Below, in pieces: positions 42,670 through 54,241 of a DNA stretch of 64,000 nt; the stretch's first letter is position 1; every line of letters begins with the position of its first letter. Made by a program: the position numbers and the translations under genes. The notes beneath the pieces were generated by a model, which had not been told where the DNA came from, did no database searches, and was given only the letters and a program-made list of their open reading frames with translations. Source of the DNA: Lysinibacillus sp. OF-1 (lineage in GTDB: Bacteria; Bacillota; Bacilli; Bacillales_A; Planococcaceae); contig NZ_CP102798.1 in NCBI RefSeq assembly GCF_028356935.1, forward strand, positions 2,666,001 to 2,730,000, in the 5' to 3' direction.

Positions 42670-44079
42670 TTACACAGTTTCCTTGACAAATTCACGCACA
42701 TCAACAAAATGACCTGCAATCGCAGCGGCTGCTGCCATTGGTGGTGATACTAAATGTGTACGAGAACCCGCGCCCTGACGTCCTTCAAAGTTGCGGTTAG
42801 ATGTAGAAGCACAGCGTTCACCAGCTGGTACGACATCATCATTCATGGCTAAACACATGGAGCAACCTGACTCCCGCCATTCAAAGCCAGCTTCCATAAA
42901 GATTTTATCCAAACCTTCTGCCTCCGCTTGCTTTTTCGTAGTATGTGACCCTGGCACAACGATCGCTGTGACCTTATCGTGCACCTTGCGTCCTTTGATG
43001 ATATTAGCTGCCGCACGTAAATCACTAATTCGTGAATTTGTACAGGAGCCAATAAAGACATGCTGGATGTCAATGGATGTTAAGGATTGCCCTTCCTCTA
43101 AGCCCATATAAGCAAGCGCTTTTTGAAGTGCCGCCTTATCAGAGTCATCCTCGTAATCTGCCTGTGTAGGCACATATCCTGAAACACCCGTACCCATCGA
43201 GGGATTGGTACCCCATGTAATGATAGGTTCAATTTCTTCTGCTTGTATGATACGAACTGTATCGTACGTAGCATCCTCGTCTGAGGCAAGGCTTAGCCAA
43301 TAAGCAGCTGCTTCCTCTAATTTTTCACCTTGGGGTGCATATTTGCGACCACGAATATAATCGACGGTTGTTTGGTCAGGTGAGATGAGCCCTGCTTTTG
43401 CTCCTGCCTCAATCGACATATTACAAATCGTCATACGTTCTTCCATTGATAATTTGTGGATTGCCTCTCCAGTGAACTCCACAATATGTCCTGTACCAAC
43501 GCCAATGCCGAACTTCGCAATAATGGCTAAAATAATATCTTTAGCTGCTACGCCAACTTGTAGCTCCCCTTCAACACGAATTTCCATCGTCTTCGGCTTA
43601 TTTTGCCATAATGTTTGCGTCGATAATACATGCTCTACCTCTGATGTACCAATCCCAAAAGCAATTGCCCCAAAGGCACCGTGAGTGGATGTATGTGAGT
43701 CACCGCAGACAATTGTTTTACCTGGCTGTGTTAGCCCTAGCTCAGGCCCGATAACATGTACAATGCCTTGGTCAGGGTGACCCATCCCTGCTAGCTCAAC
43801 GCCAAATTCTTCAGCATTTTTAGCCAATGTTTCGATTTGATTGCGTGCAATGGGATCATGGATAGTCGGTAAATTTTTCGTTGGTACATTATGATCCATT
43901 GTCGCAAAGCTTAAATCAGGACGACGCACTTTCCGTCCATTCAAACGTAGCCCTTCAAAAGCTTGCGGAGATGTTACTTCATGAATTAAATGAAGATCAA
44001 TATATAACAGGTCCGGTTTGCCCTCTTCCTGATAAACTACATGTTTATCCCAAATCTTTTCAATTATATTTTTACCCAT
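42670..44079 (-). CDS. leuC: 3-isopropylmalate dehydratase large subunit
   Basis: 469-residue LeuC, an aconitase-family enzyme. The [4Fe-4S] ligands are the Cys in [13 protein letters not shown] and the pair in [13 protein letters not shown]; the active-site RTHLVSP-type tail [19 protein letters not shown] is present. It works with LeuD in leucine synthesis. Start ATG 44079 (MGKNIIEKI) follows AGGTGAAG; GTG 44088 is the alternative. It lies 18 bp after leuB and is co-transcribed with it. Confidence 0.97.
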   Translation of the reverse strand: MGKNIIEKIWDKHVVYQEEGKPDLLYIDLHLIHEVTSPQAFEGLRLNGRKVRRPDLSFATMDHNVPTKNLPTIHDPIARNQIETLAKNAEEFGVELAGMGHPDQGIVHVIGPELGLTQPGKTIVCGDSHTSTHGAFGAIAFGIGTSEVEHVLSTQTLWQNKPKTMEIRVEGELQVGVAAKDIILAIIAKFGIGVGTGHIVEFTGEAIHKLSMEERMTICNMSIEAGAKAGLISPDQTTVDYIRGRKYAPQGEKLEEAAAYWLSLASDEDATYDTVRIIQAEEIEPIITWGTNPSMGTGVSGYVPTQADYEDDSDKAALQKALAYMGLEEGQSLTSIDIQHVFIGSCTNSRISDLRAAANIIKGRKVHDKVTAIVVPGSHTTKKQAEAEGLDKIFMEAGFEWRESGCSMCLAMNDDVVPAGERCASTSNRNFEGRQGAGSRTHLVSPPMAAAAAIAGHFVDVREFVKETV

Positions 44080-44096
44080 TGTCTTCACCTATTTCT

Positions 44097-45197
44097 TTAA
44101 ATATATGTTGTCATAATGCTTTGTGAAACAAAGCTAGTATCAATTTCATTAATTACTTTATCTGTCCATTCATTTGTCGAAAGAATACGATTGCCATCAC
44201 GGGCTAGATCTGCTGTAAAGTAACCATCATCAAATACCGCACTAACAGCACGCTCAATTTCTGCTGCCTCTTCTGTTAAACCAAATGAATATTGCAGCAT
44301 CATAGCGACAGAAAGAATGGTTGCTGCAGGGTTTGCGACTCCTTGCCCTGCAATTTCTGGTGCTGACCCATGTACTGGTTCATATAAGCCAAAATTATCG
44401 CCACGGATAGATGCTGATGGTAATACACCTAAAGAGCCAGTAATGACAGAAGCTTCATCGCTTAAAATATCACCGAACATATTTTCAGTGACTACAACAT
44501 CATAGTGTCCTGGGTTTGTAATAAGTTTCATCGCCACAGAGTCTACTAGATTATGTTCTACGATCACATCTGGATAATCTTTTTTCTTAGCTTCTACGAC
44601 TTCTCGCCATAAGCGACTTGTTTCAAGCACATTCGCCTTATCAACAGAGCATAATTTGCCGCCACGTAAACGTGCTAGCTCAAAGGCATTTTCAACAATA
44701 CGTTCCACTTCTGCTTTTGAGTAGACCGTTGTATCAATTGCGCCATTTTCAGTACGCATACGTGGTTCCCCGAAGTATACGCCGCCTGTTAGTTCACGGA
44801 CAATCATTAAATCAACGTTTTCAGCTACTTCACGTTTCAGTGGTGAAGCATCTAGTAAACTCGGGAACGCCTTTACTGGACGTAGATTTGCAAAAAGATC
44901 GAAGTGTTTGCGAATTCGCAATAACCCTTTTTCCGGGCGTAATTCAGGTGGATTCTGATCCCACTTTGGACCACCTACAGCACCTAATAAAATCGCATCA
45001 CTATTTTCACACATCTCGATTGTTTCTTCTGGTAGTGGATTATTATGCTGGTCGATAGCAGCACCTCCAATTGTTGCATACCCTAAATGAAAAGTATGAT
45101 TAAATCGTTTACCAATCACTTGTAATACACGTACAGCAGAAGCAACAACCTCAGGGCCAATCCCATCACCAGGAAGTACTGTAATTTTTCTCTCCAT
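44097..45197 (-). CDS. leuB: 3-isopropylmalate dehydrogenase
   Basis: 366-residue LeuB, NAD+-dependent oxidative decarboxylase. ITVLPGDGIGPEVV at the N-terminus, LLGAVGGPKWD, and the nucleotide loop EPVHGSAPEIAGQGVANPAAT are all intact, as is the catalytic Tyr/Lys region (TGGVYFGEPR). I start at ATG 45197 (MERKITV), 8 nt after AAAGGTG; ATG 45200 and GTG-like upstream codons are in frame. Upstream, where leuA normally sits, there is only a stub and a hairpin-rich leader. Confidence 0.96.
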   Translation of the reverse strand: MERKITVLPGDGIGPEVVASAVRVLQVIGKRFNHTFHLGYATIGGAAIDQHNNPLPEETIEMCENSDAILLGAVGGPKWDQNPPELRPEKGLLRIRKHFDLFANLRPVKAFPSLLDASPLKREVAENVDLMIVRELTGGVYFGEPRMRTENGAIDTTVYSKAEVERIVENAFELARLRGGKLCSVDKANVLETSRLWREVVEAKKKDYPDVIVEHNLVDSVAMKLITNPGHYDVVVTENMFGDILSDEASVITGSLGVLPSASIRGDNFGLYEPVHGSAPEIAGQGVANPAATILSVAMMLQYSFGLTEEAAEIERAVSAVFDDGYFTADLARDGNRILSTNEWTDKVINEIDTSFVSQSIMTTYI

Positions 45198-45245
45198 CAT
45201 CAAAACACCTTTCTTTGTATAGCGCATTCGCTAATTTAGTAAAGA

Positions 45246-45274
45246 CGCCCACCTACCATTGAATTAGGTGGGCG
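45246..45274 (-). terminator. Strong hairpin just upstream of leuB (possible attenuator)
   Basis: CGCCCACCTA / TAGGTGGGCG 10-bp perfect GC-rich stem, followed on the minus strand by TCTTTAC. The weak U-run suggests attenuation or mRNA processing rather than full termination. Confidence 0.55.
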
Positions 45275-45299
45275 CATTCATTACGTCTACGCGTAATTT

Positions 45300-45480
45300 T
45301 TTGTGAATGGATACAATACGCCATATCATCATTGCATCCGACTTGTGAATGGTATGTCATACGATTCACTACCTTTAAAACCTATACAGGATGTGCTCCC
45401 GAAGGCATGCTATTAAATGACGGTTAATGGCATTTAATAGCAGCTTCTAAACATCTTGAGAGGAGTTACGGCCGGTAGTC
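45300..45480 (-). promoter_or_regulatory. Hairpin-rich leader of leuBCD, unassigned
   Basis: The gap between the leuA stub and leuB has ordered hairpins on the minus strand, including GCTATTAAATG / CATTTAATAGC (45409-45441) next to a TGC-CTTCGGGA-GCA element. It resembles the lower stem region of the ilvB T-box leader (a GGCTATTAAA ... ATAGCTCCGGGC element there). No T-box sequence is present. It could be a decayed second T-box, or a processing region. Confidence 0.4.
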
Positions 45481-45489
45481 GATATATCC

Positions 45490-46603
<1,114 letters not shown>

Positions 46604-46685
46604 TTATTTCCTCCTAGAATTTGGTTTGGTTTTCATAGCTTTAGCAACTTGCTGTTTCAATAAAGCTATCAATTTTATATGCAAA

Positions 46686-47201
46686 CTATTTTAAAATAGA
46701 GAGCTGTGGGTTTGAGATTTTTTGCGTTTCACGCACAGAGGCAGTGGCTCCTGTACGTGTCAGTTCTTTAATGCCATATGGTCGAATGAGTTCGATAAAG
46801 GCATCAATCTTTTCTGGGTGCCCTACTACTTGATACGTCACAACATTTTTGGCTGTGTCAATAATTTGTGCACGAAATGGTTCAACAATCGAATTCATTT
46901 CCAAGCGTAGATTTGGTGGTGAAATAACCTTTACTAGCGCCAGCTCTCGCAGAACAATTGATTTGTCGGTAATATCATTGACTTTTAACACATCAATTTG
47001 CTTGGATAATTGTTTTACTAGCTGCTCGATTTTGCGTTCATCCTCAACATTGACAACAAAGGTCATCTTAGAAAAATTTGGTTGTTCAGTATGCCCTACT
47101 GTAATCGATTCAATATTGAACTGTCGCTTCATCAACAAACCTGTCAATCGGTTTAATACACCACTTTGGTTAATCACAGTTACAGTAATTACTCGTTTCA
47201 A
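46686..47201 (-). CDS. ilvN: Acetolactate synthase small (regulatory) subunit
   Basis: 171-residue regulatory subunit with an ACT domain at residues 3-75 ([32 protein letters not shown]) and a second ACT-like domain in the C-terminal half. It binds valine and confers feedback control on IlvB. Its start overlaps the ilvB stop by 4 bp (ATGA), so they are translationally coupled. It is called ilvH or ilvN depending on the annotator. Confidence 0.95.
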   Translation of the reverse strand: MKRVITVTVINQSGVLNRLTGLLMKRQFNIESITVGHTEQPNFSKMTFVVNVEDERKIEQLVKQLSKQIDVLKVNDITDKSIVLRELALVKVISPPNLRLEMNSIVEPFRAQIIDTAKNVVTYQVVGHPEKIDAFIELIRPYGIKELTRTGATASVRETQKISNPQLSILK

Positions 47202-48964
47202 TTCTTTTTCACCCCAATCATTTCATGTAAGCCTTTGCCTGGTGCTACCATTGGGTAAACACATTCAAGCTGTTTCACTCGACAATCAATTAATACTGGC
47301 TCATCAGAAAGTAGTGCCTCACGGAAAATATTCTCCGCCTCATCGATTGTGTTAATACGATAGCCTTTAATATTATAGGCATCCGCTAATTTAACAAAAT
47401 CTGGTTGGATTGGCATCAGCGACGATGAATAACGTTCTTCATAGAATGTTTGTTGCCATTGGCGCACCATTCCAAGACAACTATTATTCAAAATCACTAT
47501 TTTTACTGGTAAGTTAAATTCCTGTAGAATAGATAGCTCCTGTGCCGTCATTTGGAATCCAGCATCTCCTACAATCGAAATAACTTTTTTGTCTGGCTTC
47601 GCAAACTGAGCCCCAATTGCGGCCGGGAAGCCGAAGCCCATCGTACCAAGTCCACCAGACGTTACCCATGCATGATCATTATTTAAATGGTAGTATTGTG
47701 CTGCCCACATTTGATGCTGCCCTACATCTGTCGTTACAATGGCATCACCCTCTGTAATCTTGTGCACTAATTGCAATGCCTCTTGTGGTAAGATTTCTTG
47801 CGTATTGGCATCTTTGCAATACCACAATGGGTATTCATTCGCATGATTATTTAAAAAGGCTAGCCAGTCTGCTGTATCAGGACCTTCGAAATCCTTTTTC
47901 AACAATGCCTTTAACGCCTCTTTTGCATCCGCAACAATCGGAATATCTGTCGGTACGTTTTTACCAATTTCAGCAGGGTCAATATCGATATGGATAATCG
48001 TTGCATTTGGTGCAAATGTGGCTAAATTTCCTGTTAAGCGATCATCAAAACGTGCACCGATATTGAGTAGTAAATCTGTTTTTGTGATGGCTGTATTCGC
48101 TGTAACCGTACCGTGCATTCCTGCCATTCCAAGGAATAAATCATGTTCCCCATGAATGGAGCCTAGCCCTAGCAATGTATTCGTTACGGGGATACGGTAT
48201 TTTTCAGCAAAGGCCGTTAATTCCTCACGTGCGTCAGCAAAAAGAACACCTGCACCAGCTAAAATAACTGGATTTTTTGCCAAAGAAATTGCTTGGATCG
48301 CCTTTTGAATTTGTAAATAGTTTGGTTTATAGGTTGGTTGATAGCCTGGTAAATAAATTTCATCTGGTGCTTGTGGTGGATTCTCTACATCAAACAACAT
48401 TTGTGAAACGTTTTTTGGAAAGTCCACAACCACTGGTCCCTTACGTCCAGTGCTTGCAATATGGAATGCTTCCTTCACAATACGTGGAATGTCATTGACA
48501 TCCTGCACTTGGTAATTGTGCTTTGTGATTGGTGTCGTAATCCCCATGATATCAGCTTCTTGGAAAGCATCTGTTCCAATGACAGATGTAGCAACCTGAC
48601 CTGTGAAGACAACTAATGGGATGGAATCAATCATGGCATCCGCAATACCTGTTACGAGGTTTGTTGCACCAGGTCCACTTGTGGCAATGACAACGCCTGT
48701 TTTACCTGAGACACGTGCATAGCCTTCAGCCGCGTGAATAGCCCCCTGTTCATGTCTTGTTAAAATATGGCGAATCGGATTTTTATACATCGCATCATAG
48801 ATTTGTAATACGGCTCCACCTGGATAGCCAAAGATGATTTCAACACCTTGATCATGCAAAGCCTGCACTAAAACATCTGCACCGTCCTTCGCTTGATAGG
48901 TTTGTTCAGCCGTTGCTGTTGTTGCTAATTGTTCTTGTTCATTGATTGAAACATTCGCACTCAT
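47198..48964 (-). CDS. ilvB: Acetolactate synthase large subunit
   Basis: 588-residue thiamine-diphosphate enzyme (AHAS catalytic subunit). The N-terminal activation motif with Glu is [14 protein letters not shown], then [15 protein letters not shown]. The TPP/Mg motif is [22 protein letters not shown]. It condenses pyruvate with pyruvate or 2-ketobutyrate. ATG 48964 follows AGGAGG by 9 nt; a short N-terminal extension of about 25 residues precedes the core. It is the first gene after the T-box leader. Confidence 0.97.
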   Translation of the reverse strand: MSANVSINEQEQLATTATAEQTYQAKDGADVLVQALHDQGVEIIFGYPGGAVLQIYDAMYKNPIRHILTRHEQGAIHAAEGYARVSGKTGVVIATSGPGATNLVTGIADAMIDSIPLVVFTGQVATSVIGTDAFQEADIMGITTPITKHNYQVQDVNDIPRIVKEAFHIASTGRKGPVVVDFPKNVSQMLFDVENPPQAPDEIYLPGYQPTYKPNYLQIQKAIQAISLAKNPVILAGAGVLFADAREELTAFAEKYRIPVTNTLLGLGSIHGEHDLFLGMAGMHGTVTANTAITKTDLLLNIGARFDDRLTGNLATFAPNATIIHIDIDPAEIGKNVPTDIPIVADAKEALKALLKKDFEGPDTADWLAFLNNHANEYPLWYCKDANTQEILPQEALQLVHKITEGDAIVTTDVGQHQMWAAQYYHLNNDHAWVTSGGLGTMGFGFPAAIGAQFAKPDKKVISIVGDAGFQMTAQELSILQEFNLPVKIVILNNSCLGMVRQWQQTFYEERYSSSLMPIQPDFVKLADAYNIKGYRINTIDEAENIFREALLSDEPVLIDCRVKQLECVYPMVAPGKGLHEMIGVKKN

Positions 48965-49084
48965 CAATTTATGCCTCCTTCATTTCTTTCAAAGTCATAC
49001 ATCAGTGTTCTAGATTAGTAAAGTGCCACTAGCTGGTAAGTCTACCTCTCTTCCTTTTCATTGAGAGTTTGCTCATTACGTCGT

Positions 49085-49440
49085 GAAAATAATAAAAAAG
49101 CCCTTTTCTCCACACGCAAAGAACTACCTTACGTAGGGATGAAAAAGACTTTCCATGGTACCACCCTTTTTTATAGCAAATAATTGCTACCTCGCGAATA
49201 AATGACTGCATTTATACACCTATGCAAAAAATTTCACATCCAATAGGGTGTCATAAAACATTTATTCATTAATAACGAGCACTTTCGACTATGCCCGGAG
49301 CTATCTAATGGTGTAAACACGTTTAATAGCCCACTCCGAGGGGATGTCGGATCTAGTTGTATCGCCGGCTTCCAGCACGACCGGCTCTCTGGTAGATACA
49401 AGGCTCTAGAACCTTTAACCTCATCAACGTTTTCATTTAT
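49085..49440 (-). ncRNA. T-box leader controlling ilvB-leuD
   Basis: Minus-strand elements in order: stem I with the AGAGAGCCGG bulge (49381-49390) and its partner GCTGGAAGCCGG (49365-49376), a specifier region with GACATCCCCTCGGAG (around 49334-49348), several hairpins, the T-box AAGGGTGGTACC (49157-49168), and a terminator ending in six T residues (49094-49099). The specifier could be CTC (Leu, as in B. subtilis ilv-leu) or ATC (Ile). Uncharged tRNA would prevent termination. Confidence 0.93.
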
Positions 49441-49447
49441 CTAGTTG

Positions 49448-51118
49448 TTAAATTTTCATTACGCCACCAGTGGAAGCGTTCGTCACTAATTTTGAATATC
49501 TTGCTAACCAACCACGTTTGATTTTTGGCTCAAAGACTGGTAATTTTGCACGACGTTCAGCTAAAACTTCATCTGAAACTTGTACATTAATCGTACGATT
49601 TGGTAGATCAATTTCAATAATATCTCCGTTTTCTACTAAGGCGATTGGACCGCCTTCAGCAGCTTCTGGTGAAATATGACCAATTGAAATACCTCGAGAT
49701 GCACCTGAGAAACGACCATCTGTAATTAATGCAACCTTTGTACCAAGACCACGACCTTGAATCGCAGATGTTGGTGCAAGCATTTCAGGCATCCCTGGGC
49801 CACCCTTAGGTCCTTCATAGCGAATGACGACTACATGGCCCTCTTTCACTATTCCATTATCAATATTTTCCTGCGCTGCTTCCTGGGAATCAAAGACGAT
49901 TGCCTCTCCCTTGAATACTTTGATGGAAGGATCAACTGCACCTACTTTAATAACGGAGCCATCAGGTGCAATGTTACCAAATAACACCGATAACCCACCT
50001 ACAGCACTATAGGGATTGTCTTTTGTTCGAATGACTTGATCATTCGTGATGTGATAATCTTTGACAAGCTCACCCATCGTTACACCTGCAACGGTTGGGC
50101 GATCTGGATGAATAGCTCCCGGAATGGATGTTAATTCATTAATAATGGCACTAACACCACCCGCTTTATTGATATCATCCATTGAAATATCGGATGCAGG
50201 CATAATTTTCGCTAAATAGGGTACTCGCTCTGCTACTTTATTAATATCTTCAATGTTGTAATCTATTTCTGCTTCATTGGCAATGGCTAATGTATGAAGA
50301 ACAGTGTTTGTGGAGCCTCCCATTGCCATATCAAGAGCAAAAGCATCATCAATTGACTCTTTTGTAATAATGTCGCGTGGCTTAATGTCTTCCTTGACCA
50401 TACGAATTAATTGTTTGGCTGCTTCTTTAATCAGCTTGTGACGCTCTTCAGAAGTGGCAACGATTGTACCATTCCCTGGTAGAGCAACACCGAGCATTTC
50501 CATTAAACAGTTCATCGAGTTGGCTGTAAACATCCCTGAGCATGAGCCACATGTTGGACATGCATTATTTTCAATATCTAACAGCTCTTCAGATGACATC
50601 TTTCCTGATTTATGGGCTCCTACGCCTTCAAAAACAGAGGTTAAAGAAAGCTGCTTGCCTGAAGCAGAAGTACCAGCCTCCATTGGACCACCAGAAACAA
50701 AGATAGATGGTACGTTTGTGCGAACTGCTGCCATCAGCATCCCTGGTGTAATTTTGTCACAGTTAGGAATATAAAATACACCATCAAACCAATGTGCATT
50801 AATAACTGTCTCTGCTGAGTCTGCTATAATTTCACGACTTGGTAATGAATAACGCATACCAATATGCCCCATTGCAATACCATCATCGACACCAATTGTA
50901 TTAAATTCGAATGGAATACCACCCGCTTCAATAATGGCTTCTTTCACTACATCAGCGAACGTACGTAAATGAACGTGACCTGGTATTATGTCGATATATG
51001 AGTTACAAACCCCAATAAATGGTTTGCCTAAATCTTTTGCTTTTACTTTGCCTGTTGCATATAAAAGACTTCGATGTGGCGCTCGATCTACGCCTACTTT
51101 AATCATGTCACTTCTCAT
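49448..51118 (-). CDS. ilvD: Dihydroxy-acid dehydratase
   Basis: 556-residue IlvD, an iron-sulfur enzyme that dehydrates dihydroxy-acids in valine and isoleucine synthesis. The Cys in [14 protein letters not shown] and in [20 protein letters not shown] are cluster ligands, and [10 protein letters not shown] marks the active-site end. It lies just upstream of the T-box leader on the same strand with a separate promoter, so it is controlled apart from ilvB or feeds into it. GAGGGGC precedes ATG 51118. Confidence 0.97.
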   Translation of the reverse strand: MRSDMIKVGVDRAPHRSLLYATGKVKAKDLGKPFIGVCNSYIDIIPGHVHLRTFADVVKEAIIEAGGIPFEFNTIGVDDGIAMGHIGMRYSLPSREIIADSAETVINAHWFDGVFYIPNCDKITPGMLMAAVRTNVPSIFVSGGPMEAGTSASGKQLSLTSVFEGVGAHKSGKMSSEELLDIENNACPTCGSCSGMFTANSMNCLMEMLGVALPGNGTIVATSEERHKLIKEAAKQLIRMVKEDIKPRDIITKESIDDAFALDMAMGGSTNTVLHTLAIANEAEIDYNIEDINKVAERVPYLAKIMPASDISMDDINKAGGVSAIINELTSIPGAIHPDRPTVAGVTMGELVKDYHITNDQVIRTKDNPYSAVGGLSVLFGNIAPDGSVIKVGAVDPSIKVFKGEAIVFDSQEAAQENIDNGIVKEGHVVVIRYEGPKGGPGMPEMLAPTSAIQGRGLGTKVALITDGRFSGASRGISIGHISPEAAEGGPIALVENGDIIEIDLPNRTINVQVSDEVLAERRAKLPVFEPKIKRGWLARYSKLVTNASTGGVMKI

Positions 51119-51251
51119 TTTAAACGCCCCTCATTGCTATCCATACTATGTTCGTTGCTATAGACAAAATGTTCTGTCTTTTTAATTTTTGTTTATAGAG
51201 TAGCAGCCTACTAGATGGCTACTGCTGTAACGAACGTGTTAAATTGTTGTT

Positions 51252-51280
51252 ATCATAGTACGAAAAAAAGGTCTCGTCAA
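51252..51280 (-). promoter_or_regulatory. SigA-type promoter of ilvD
   Basis: Minus strand TTGACG (51275-51280), 17 bp and TATGAT (51252-51257), giving a leader of about 125 nt before ilvD. Confidence 0.75.
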
Positions 51281-51292
51281 CAGTATTTTTTG

Positions 51293-51308
51293 AATTGTTC
51301 AAACAATT
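51293..51308. promoter_or_regulatory. Possible CodY-like site upstream of ilvD
   Basis: AATTGTT-CA-AACAATT is a perfect dyad 13 bp upstream of the -35 box. CodY binds AATTTTCNGAAAATT, so this is a loose match; ilv genes are classic CodY targets. The rest of 51309-51490 holds nothing else I can support. Confidence 0.35.
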
Positions 51309-51490
51309 AAAAAAATCTGTCAAAATTGAAATCGTTTACATGCTGATTAAGCATCAGTTTTATCTCGCTTTGATAAAAATTTTGACATTTCGTTCAAATT
51401 TTAATTTTTCAATAATAACCAACAATGTAAGAGACCATTGATTCCCATATTTTCGGACAAGTTGAATCATCTTATCTATAGAGATAACGC

Positions 51491-52813
51491 TTACAATAGA
51501 AACAATTTTTTTAAGTAGCCTGTAAAAAATACTTGATCGGGATCATATTGGTGTCGTATTTTTAAAAACTTTTCGATCTCTGGATACAGTTCGTAGACGG
51601 TTTGTGCTGTTAAATGGTGTTGTTTGCCCCAGTGAGGTCGGCCATCATATTTTTGCATCAAAGTATGAACCCATTTAAAATAAGGCTCTTCTGACATCCC
51701 TTTATACATATGAAAGGCTATAAAAGCAGACTCGCGCCCCTGTGTTGGACTTAAAAAGCCTGCTTCCCCTGCAGTTGTTCGACACTCTAATGGGAAATGA
51801 ACATTAAAAATCCCTTTTTTAAAGGTTGTATGAATTTCCTCCAAGCATGCTTCAAATTGAGCGAGTGGAATGGCATATTCACTTTCTTGGAACTTCACAC
51901 TACGAGGAGAAGGATAAATTTCATAGCTTATGCCCACTTTTTCACTTTTCACCACATTTGCGGCTGCTATTTTACTCATAGCACCACTTAACGCTGGTTT
52001 CCACTTACAAAGTTCTGACATGGCAAAGAAAGCACCATTTTCTACAATTTGAAGCTTTAACGTTTCTATTTTTTTATTCCATTCACTTTGATAGATGGGT
52101 GCTACAGCATTCATCCGTTTTACTTGAATCGTCTCACTGCCAGGGAAATAAAACCATTCCACATGGCGATGTTGGCGAATATCCTCTGCGAATAGTGTGA
52201 GACCATTGCTCAAAGTTTCTCTTGCCCCAACATAATGCAAGCTATAAAGTGGCATGACTTTGATCGTTACTTTGACAAGGACACCAAGCATACCGAGCGA
52301 TACATGTAGTGCTTCAGATAAATCGTCCATTCCCCTCCTGTGCTCCTGATATGTGCCAGTGCCATCTACAAACCCCCATGTCATGACAGCAGACGACAGA
52401 GAACCAAGTGTAATCCCTGTACCATGTGTACCCGTTGATACTGCTCCTGCAATCGTTTGCTCCTGAATATCCCCCATATTGATTAAAGCAAAGCCGTGCT
52501 TCTCCAGCATTGGTCCAATTTCATATAGGTAGGTACCAGCCCATAATGTTGCCTCCTGCTTTTCCTCATTCACAGCGATTAATCCACGCATATTATGTAA
52601 GGAAATAGCGATATGCTCTGGCATAGCCACAGCGCTAAAAGAGTGAGCTGCCCCTGTGACCCGAATCGTTTTTCCCGTTTCACGTGCATGCTTGACAATG
52701 GTTGAAACTTCTTCAACCGATTGTGGTAAGTACATTTCACTCGGATAAGAAATAACATTCCCCGCCCAATTTGTCCACTTTTCACCATTACGCCATTTTT
52801 CTATAGAAAACAT
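51491..52813 (-). CDS. FAD-linked oxidase, D-arabinono-1,4-lactone/gulonolactone oxidase family
   Basis: 440-residue FAD-binding oxidase. The PCMH-type flavin domain holds TIRVTGAAHSFSAVAMP with the His in the conserved HS pair, where many members attach FAD covalently, and MGDIQEQTIAGAVSTGTHG. The C-terminal ALO domain (about 190-440) includes HWGKQHHLTA. The family oxidises aldono-lactones or alditols with O2. Its start overlaps the stop of the upstream gene by 13 bp, so the two are coupled. GGGGGATG precedes ATG 52813. The physiological substrate is unknown. Confidence 0.9.
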   Translation of the reverse strand: MFSIEKWRNGEKWTNWAGNVISYPSEMYLPQSVEEVSTIVKHARETGKTIRVTGAAHSFSAVAMPEHIAISLHNMRGLIAVNEEKQEATLWAGTYLYEIGPMLEKHGFALINMGDIQEQTIAGAVSTGTHGTGITLGSLSSAVMTWGFVDGTGTYQEHRRGMDDLSEALHVSLGMLGVLVKVTIKVMPLYSLHYVGARETLSNGLTLFAEDIRQHRHVEWFYFPGSETIQVKRMNAVAPIYQSEWNKKIETLKLQIVENGAFFAMSELCKWKPALSGAMSKIAAANVVKSEKVGISYEIYPSPRSVKFQESEYAIPLAQFEACLEEIHTTFKKGIFNVHFPLECRTTAGEAGFLSPTQGRESAFIAFHMYKGMSEEPYFKWVHTLMQKYDGRPHWGKQHHLTAQTVYELYPEIEKFLKIRHQYDPDQVFFTGYLKKLFLL

Positions 52814-53976
52814 TGTCCATCCCCCCTATATGTTGTGTAAGGCCCCATATACTTGTCCTCTCGAATCCCATGGAGTACTTGAAAACGCTCACAAAGCTCC
52901 CCCGCTTTTGCATGTCTAAAATAGATCGTATCACCAATATTAATATGTTTTCCTTTGACCTTTATAGGCGTTTGTACTTCTCCTGCTCCTTCTAAGCTAA
53001 GGTATGCAAAATTGCTAGGTTCATAGAATACAGGTAAGCGATCCAATCCAATTGCTCCAGAAGCCGTATAACCACCACCATGACAAACAACAATATTTTT
53101 TTCAGGCTTTCTCGTTACACTCAAAGCAAATCCAGCTGCCTTTTCTAGCTGTAAATGTGTAAATTGATCGAACAATGCAGGTGCATAAAAAGCGGAGCCT
53201 ACTGTAATTTCAGTCACTTCTTTCTGCTGATTGGTATATAACATGCTCCCTGAGCCTCCACCATTGACGAAGCGTAAGTTTGGAAAATACGCCTTGATAT
53301 GGGCTATCGCTAAGCGACGAAATTGGGTTACTTGTTTTTTAGCTTGTACTTGCATTGCCTCAATCACTTTGCCTTTTATTGCATTCGCAGGACGATTGCC
53401 AACGCCTGCTATTTGAGCCTCATAGCCCATTGCACCTACAACCTCAATCGCTGATGTTTTTTGAATCTCTTGCAAAAAAGGTGTCAGCGTCTCAAGAGAA
53501 TACAACGATGAACGTTTAGTCCCGAAATACAGTACTTTAAAATCATTCGAAACATTAATATCAATGCAAACCTGTACACGTACACCTATTTCTAGTCCCA
53601 GCTTCGCTAATAGTTGGATATGTTCTGGCCGATCCACCATAAAAGTAACGCTCTTCCCGTCTTTGACGAAATGTAGCAAGCGACGAATAGCTGCTTCCTC
53701 CATTACTGGATAGCCCAGTAATAAATCATCAAATTGCTGCTGTAGTAAAAAAATGGTCTCTGCCGCTGTGAATGTCATAAAGCCTACAACATTAGCAAGG
53801 TTTTTCTGAACATAACGAAGCACTTCAACAGAACGAATCGATTTTGTCGCAATACGAATTTGCTTGCCACCACAAGCCTCTTGCACAGTTCGTATATTTT
53901 TATCCAGCGCATCTAAGTCCAACCAAGCAAATGGTCTTTCCAAATCATTAAACGCTCGATCCAATCTTGTCGTCAT
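52801..53976 (-). CDS. Alanine-racemase N-domain (PLP) enzyme, amino acid deaminase/aldolase type
   Basis: 391-residue fold-type III PLP protein. WLDLDALDKNIRTVQEACGGKQIRIATKS has the PLP-lysine equivalent (KS), and RFVNGGGSGSMLYT is the phosphate-binding glycine loop, as in D-threonine aldolase/D-serine dehydratase-like enzymes. The C-terminal YMGPYTTYRGDGQ region differs from true alanine racemases. With the overlapping FAD oxidase downstream it forms a two-gene unit, a pairing whose pathway I cannot name. AGGAGGG precedes ATG 53976. Confidence 0.85.
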   Translation of the reverse strand: MTTRLDRAFNDLERPFAWLDLDALDKNIRTVQEACGGKQIRIATKSIRSVEVLRYVQKNLANVVGFMTFTAAETIFLLQQQFDDLLLGYPVMEEAAIRRLLHFVKDGKSVTFMVDRPEHIQLLAKLGLEIGVRVQVCIDINVSNDFKVLYFGTKRSSLYSLETLTPFLQEIQKTSAIEVVGAMGYEAQIAGVGNRPANAIKGKVIEAMQVQAKKQVTQFRRLAIAHIKAYFPNLRFVNGGGSGSMLYTNQQKEVTEITVGSAFYAPALFDQFTHLQLEKAAGFALSVTRKPEKNIVVCHGGGYTASGAIGLDRLPVFYEPSNFAYLSLEGAGEVQTPIKVKGKHINIGDTIYFRHAKAGELCERFQVLHGIREDKYMGPYTTYRGDGQCFL

Positions 53977-54045
53977 TTAATCCCTCCTGTATATACTATG
54001 TATTTGACAATTTACAGAATAATTTTGTTATTCATGAGTCAAAAT

Positions 54046-54093
54046 AAAAACAACCGTGCGCTTTTTATTCAATAAGTCGACACAGTTGTTTTA
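54046..54093 (-). terminator. Terminator of the small membrane ORF at 54134
   Basis: AAAACAACTGTG / CACGGTTGTTTT stem (one mismatch) with a 22-nt loop and T residues on the minus strand. Confidence 0.6.
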
Positions 54094-54133
54094 GAATGGG
54101 ACAAACATTTCATTCACCTTTCCATTCAATTGG

Positions 54134-54241
54134 TTACGATGCGTATAAGAAATCGGCTGCAAGATTTAGCAGCACTAACAAATGCAGACCAGCAATCAGA
54201 AAACCTTGACGATTTAAACGTTTCATAACAGCCATATTCAT
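54134..54241 (-). CDS. Small hydrophobic protein, 35 residues
   Basis: From ATG 54241: MNMAVMKRLNRQGFLIAGLH, then LLVLLNLAADFLYAS and TAA. A basic N-terminus is followed by a single membrane helix (about residues 14-33). AAAGGAGC lies 10 nt upstream, and a terminator follows at 54046-54093. These signals make it a likely small membrane protein, though a role is unknown. 54242-54670 upstream has no other gene. Confidence 0.5.
   Translation of the reverse strand: MNMAVMKRLNRQGFLIAGLHLLVLLNLAADFLYAS

Noticed and set aside
45300-45480. Second full T-box upstream of leuB
   Set aside because: Hairpins resemble part of one, but the T-box motif (GGGTGG) and a proper terminator-antiterminator pair are absent, so I list it only as an unassigned leader.
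49029-49211. 60-codon minus-strand ORF upstream of ilvB
   Set aside because: It lies entirely within the T-box leader, crossing the T-box sequence and terminator hairpin; the apparent frame is a by-product of the structured RNA.
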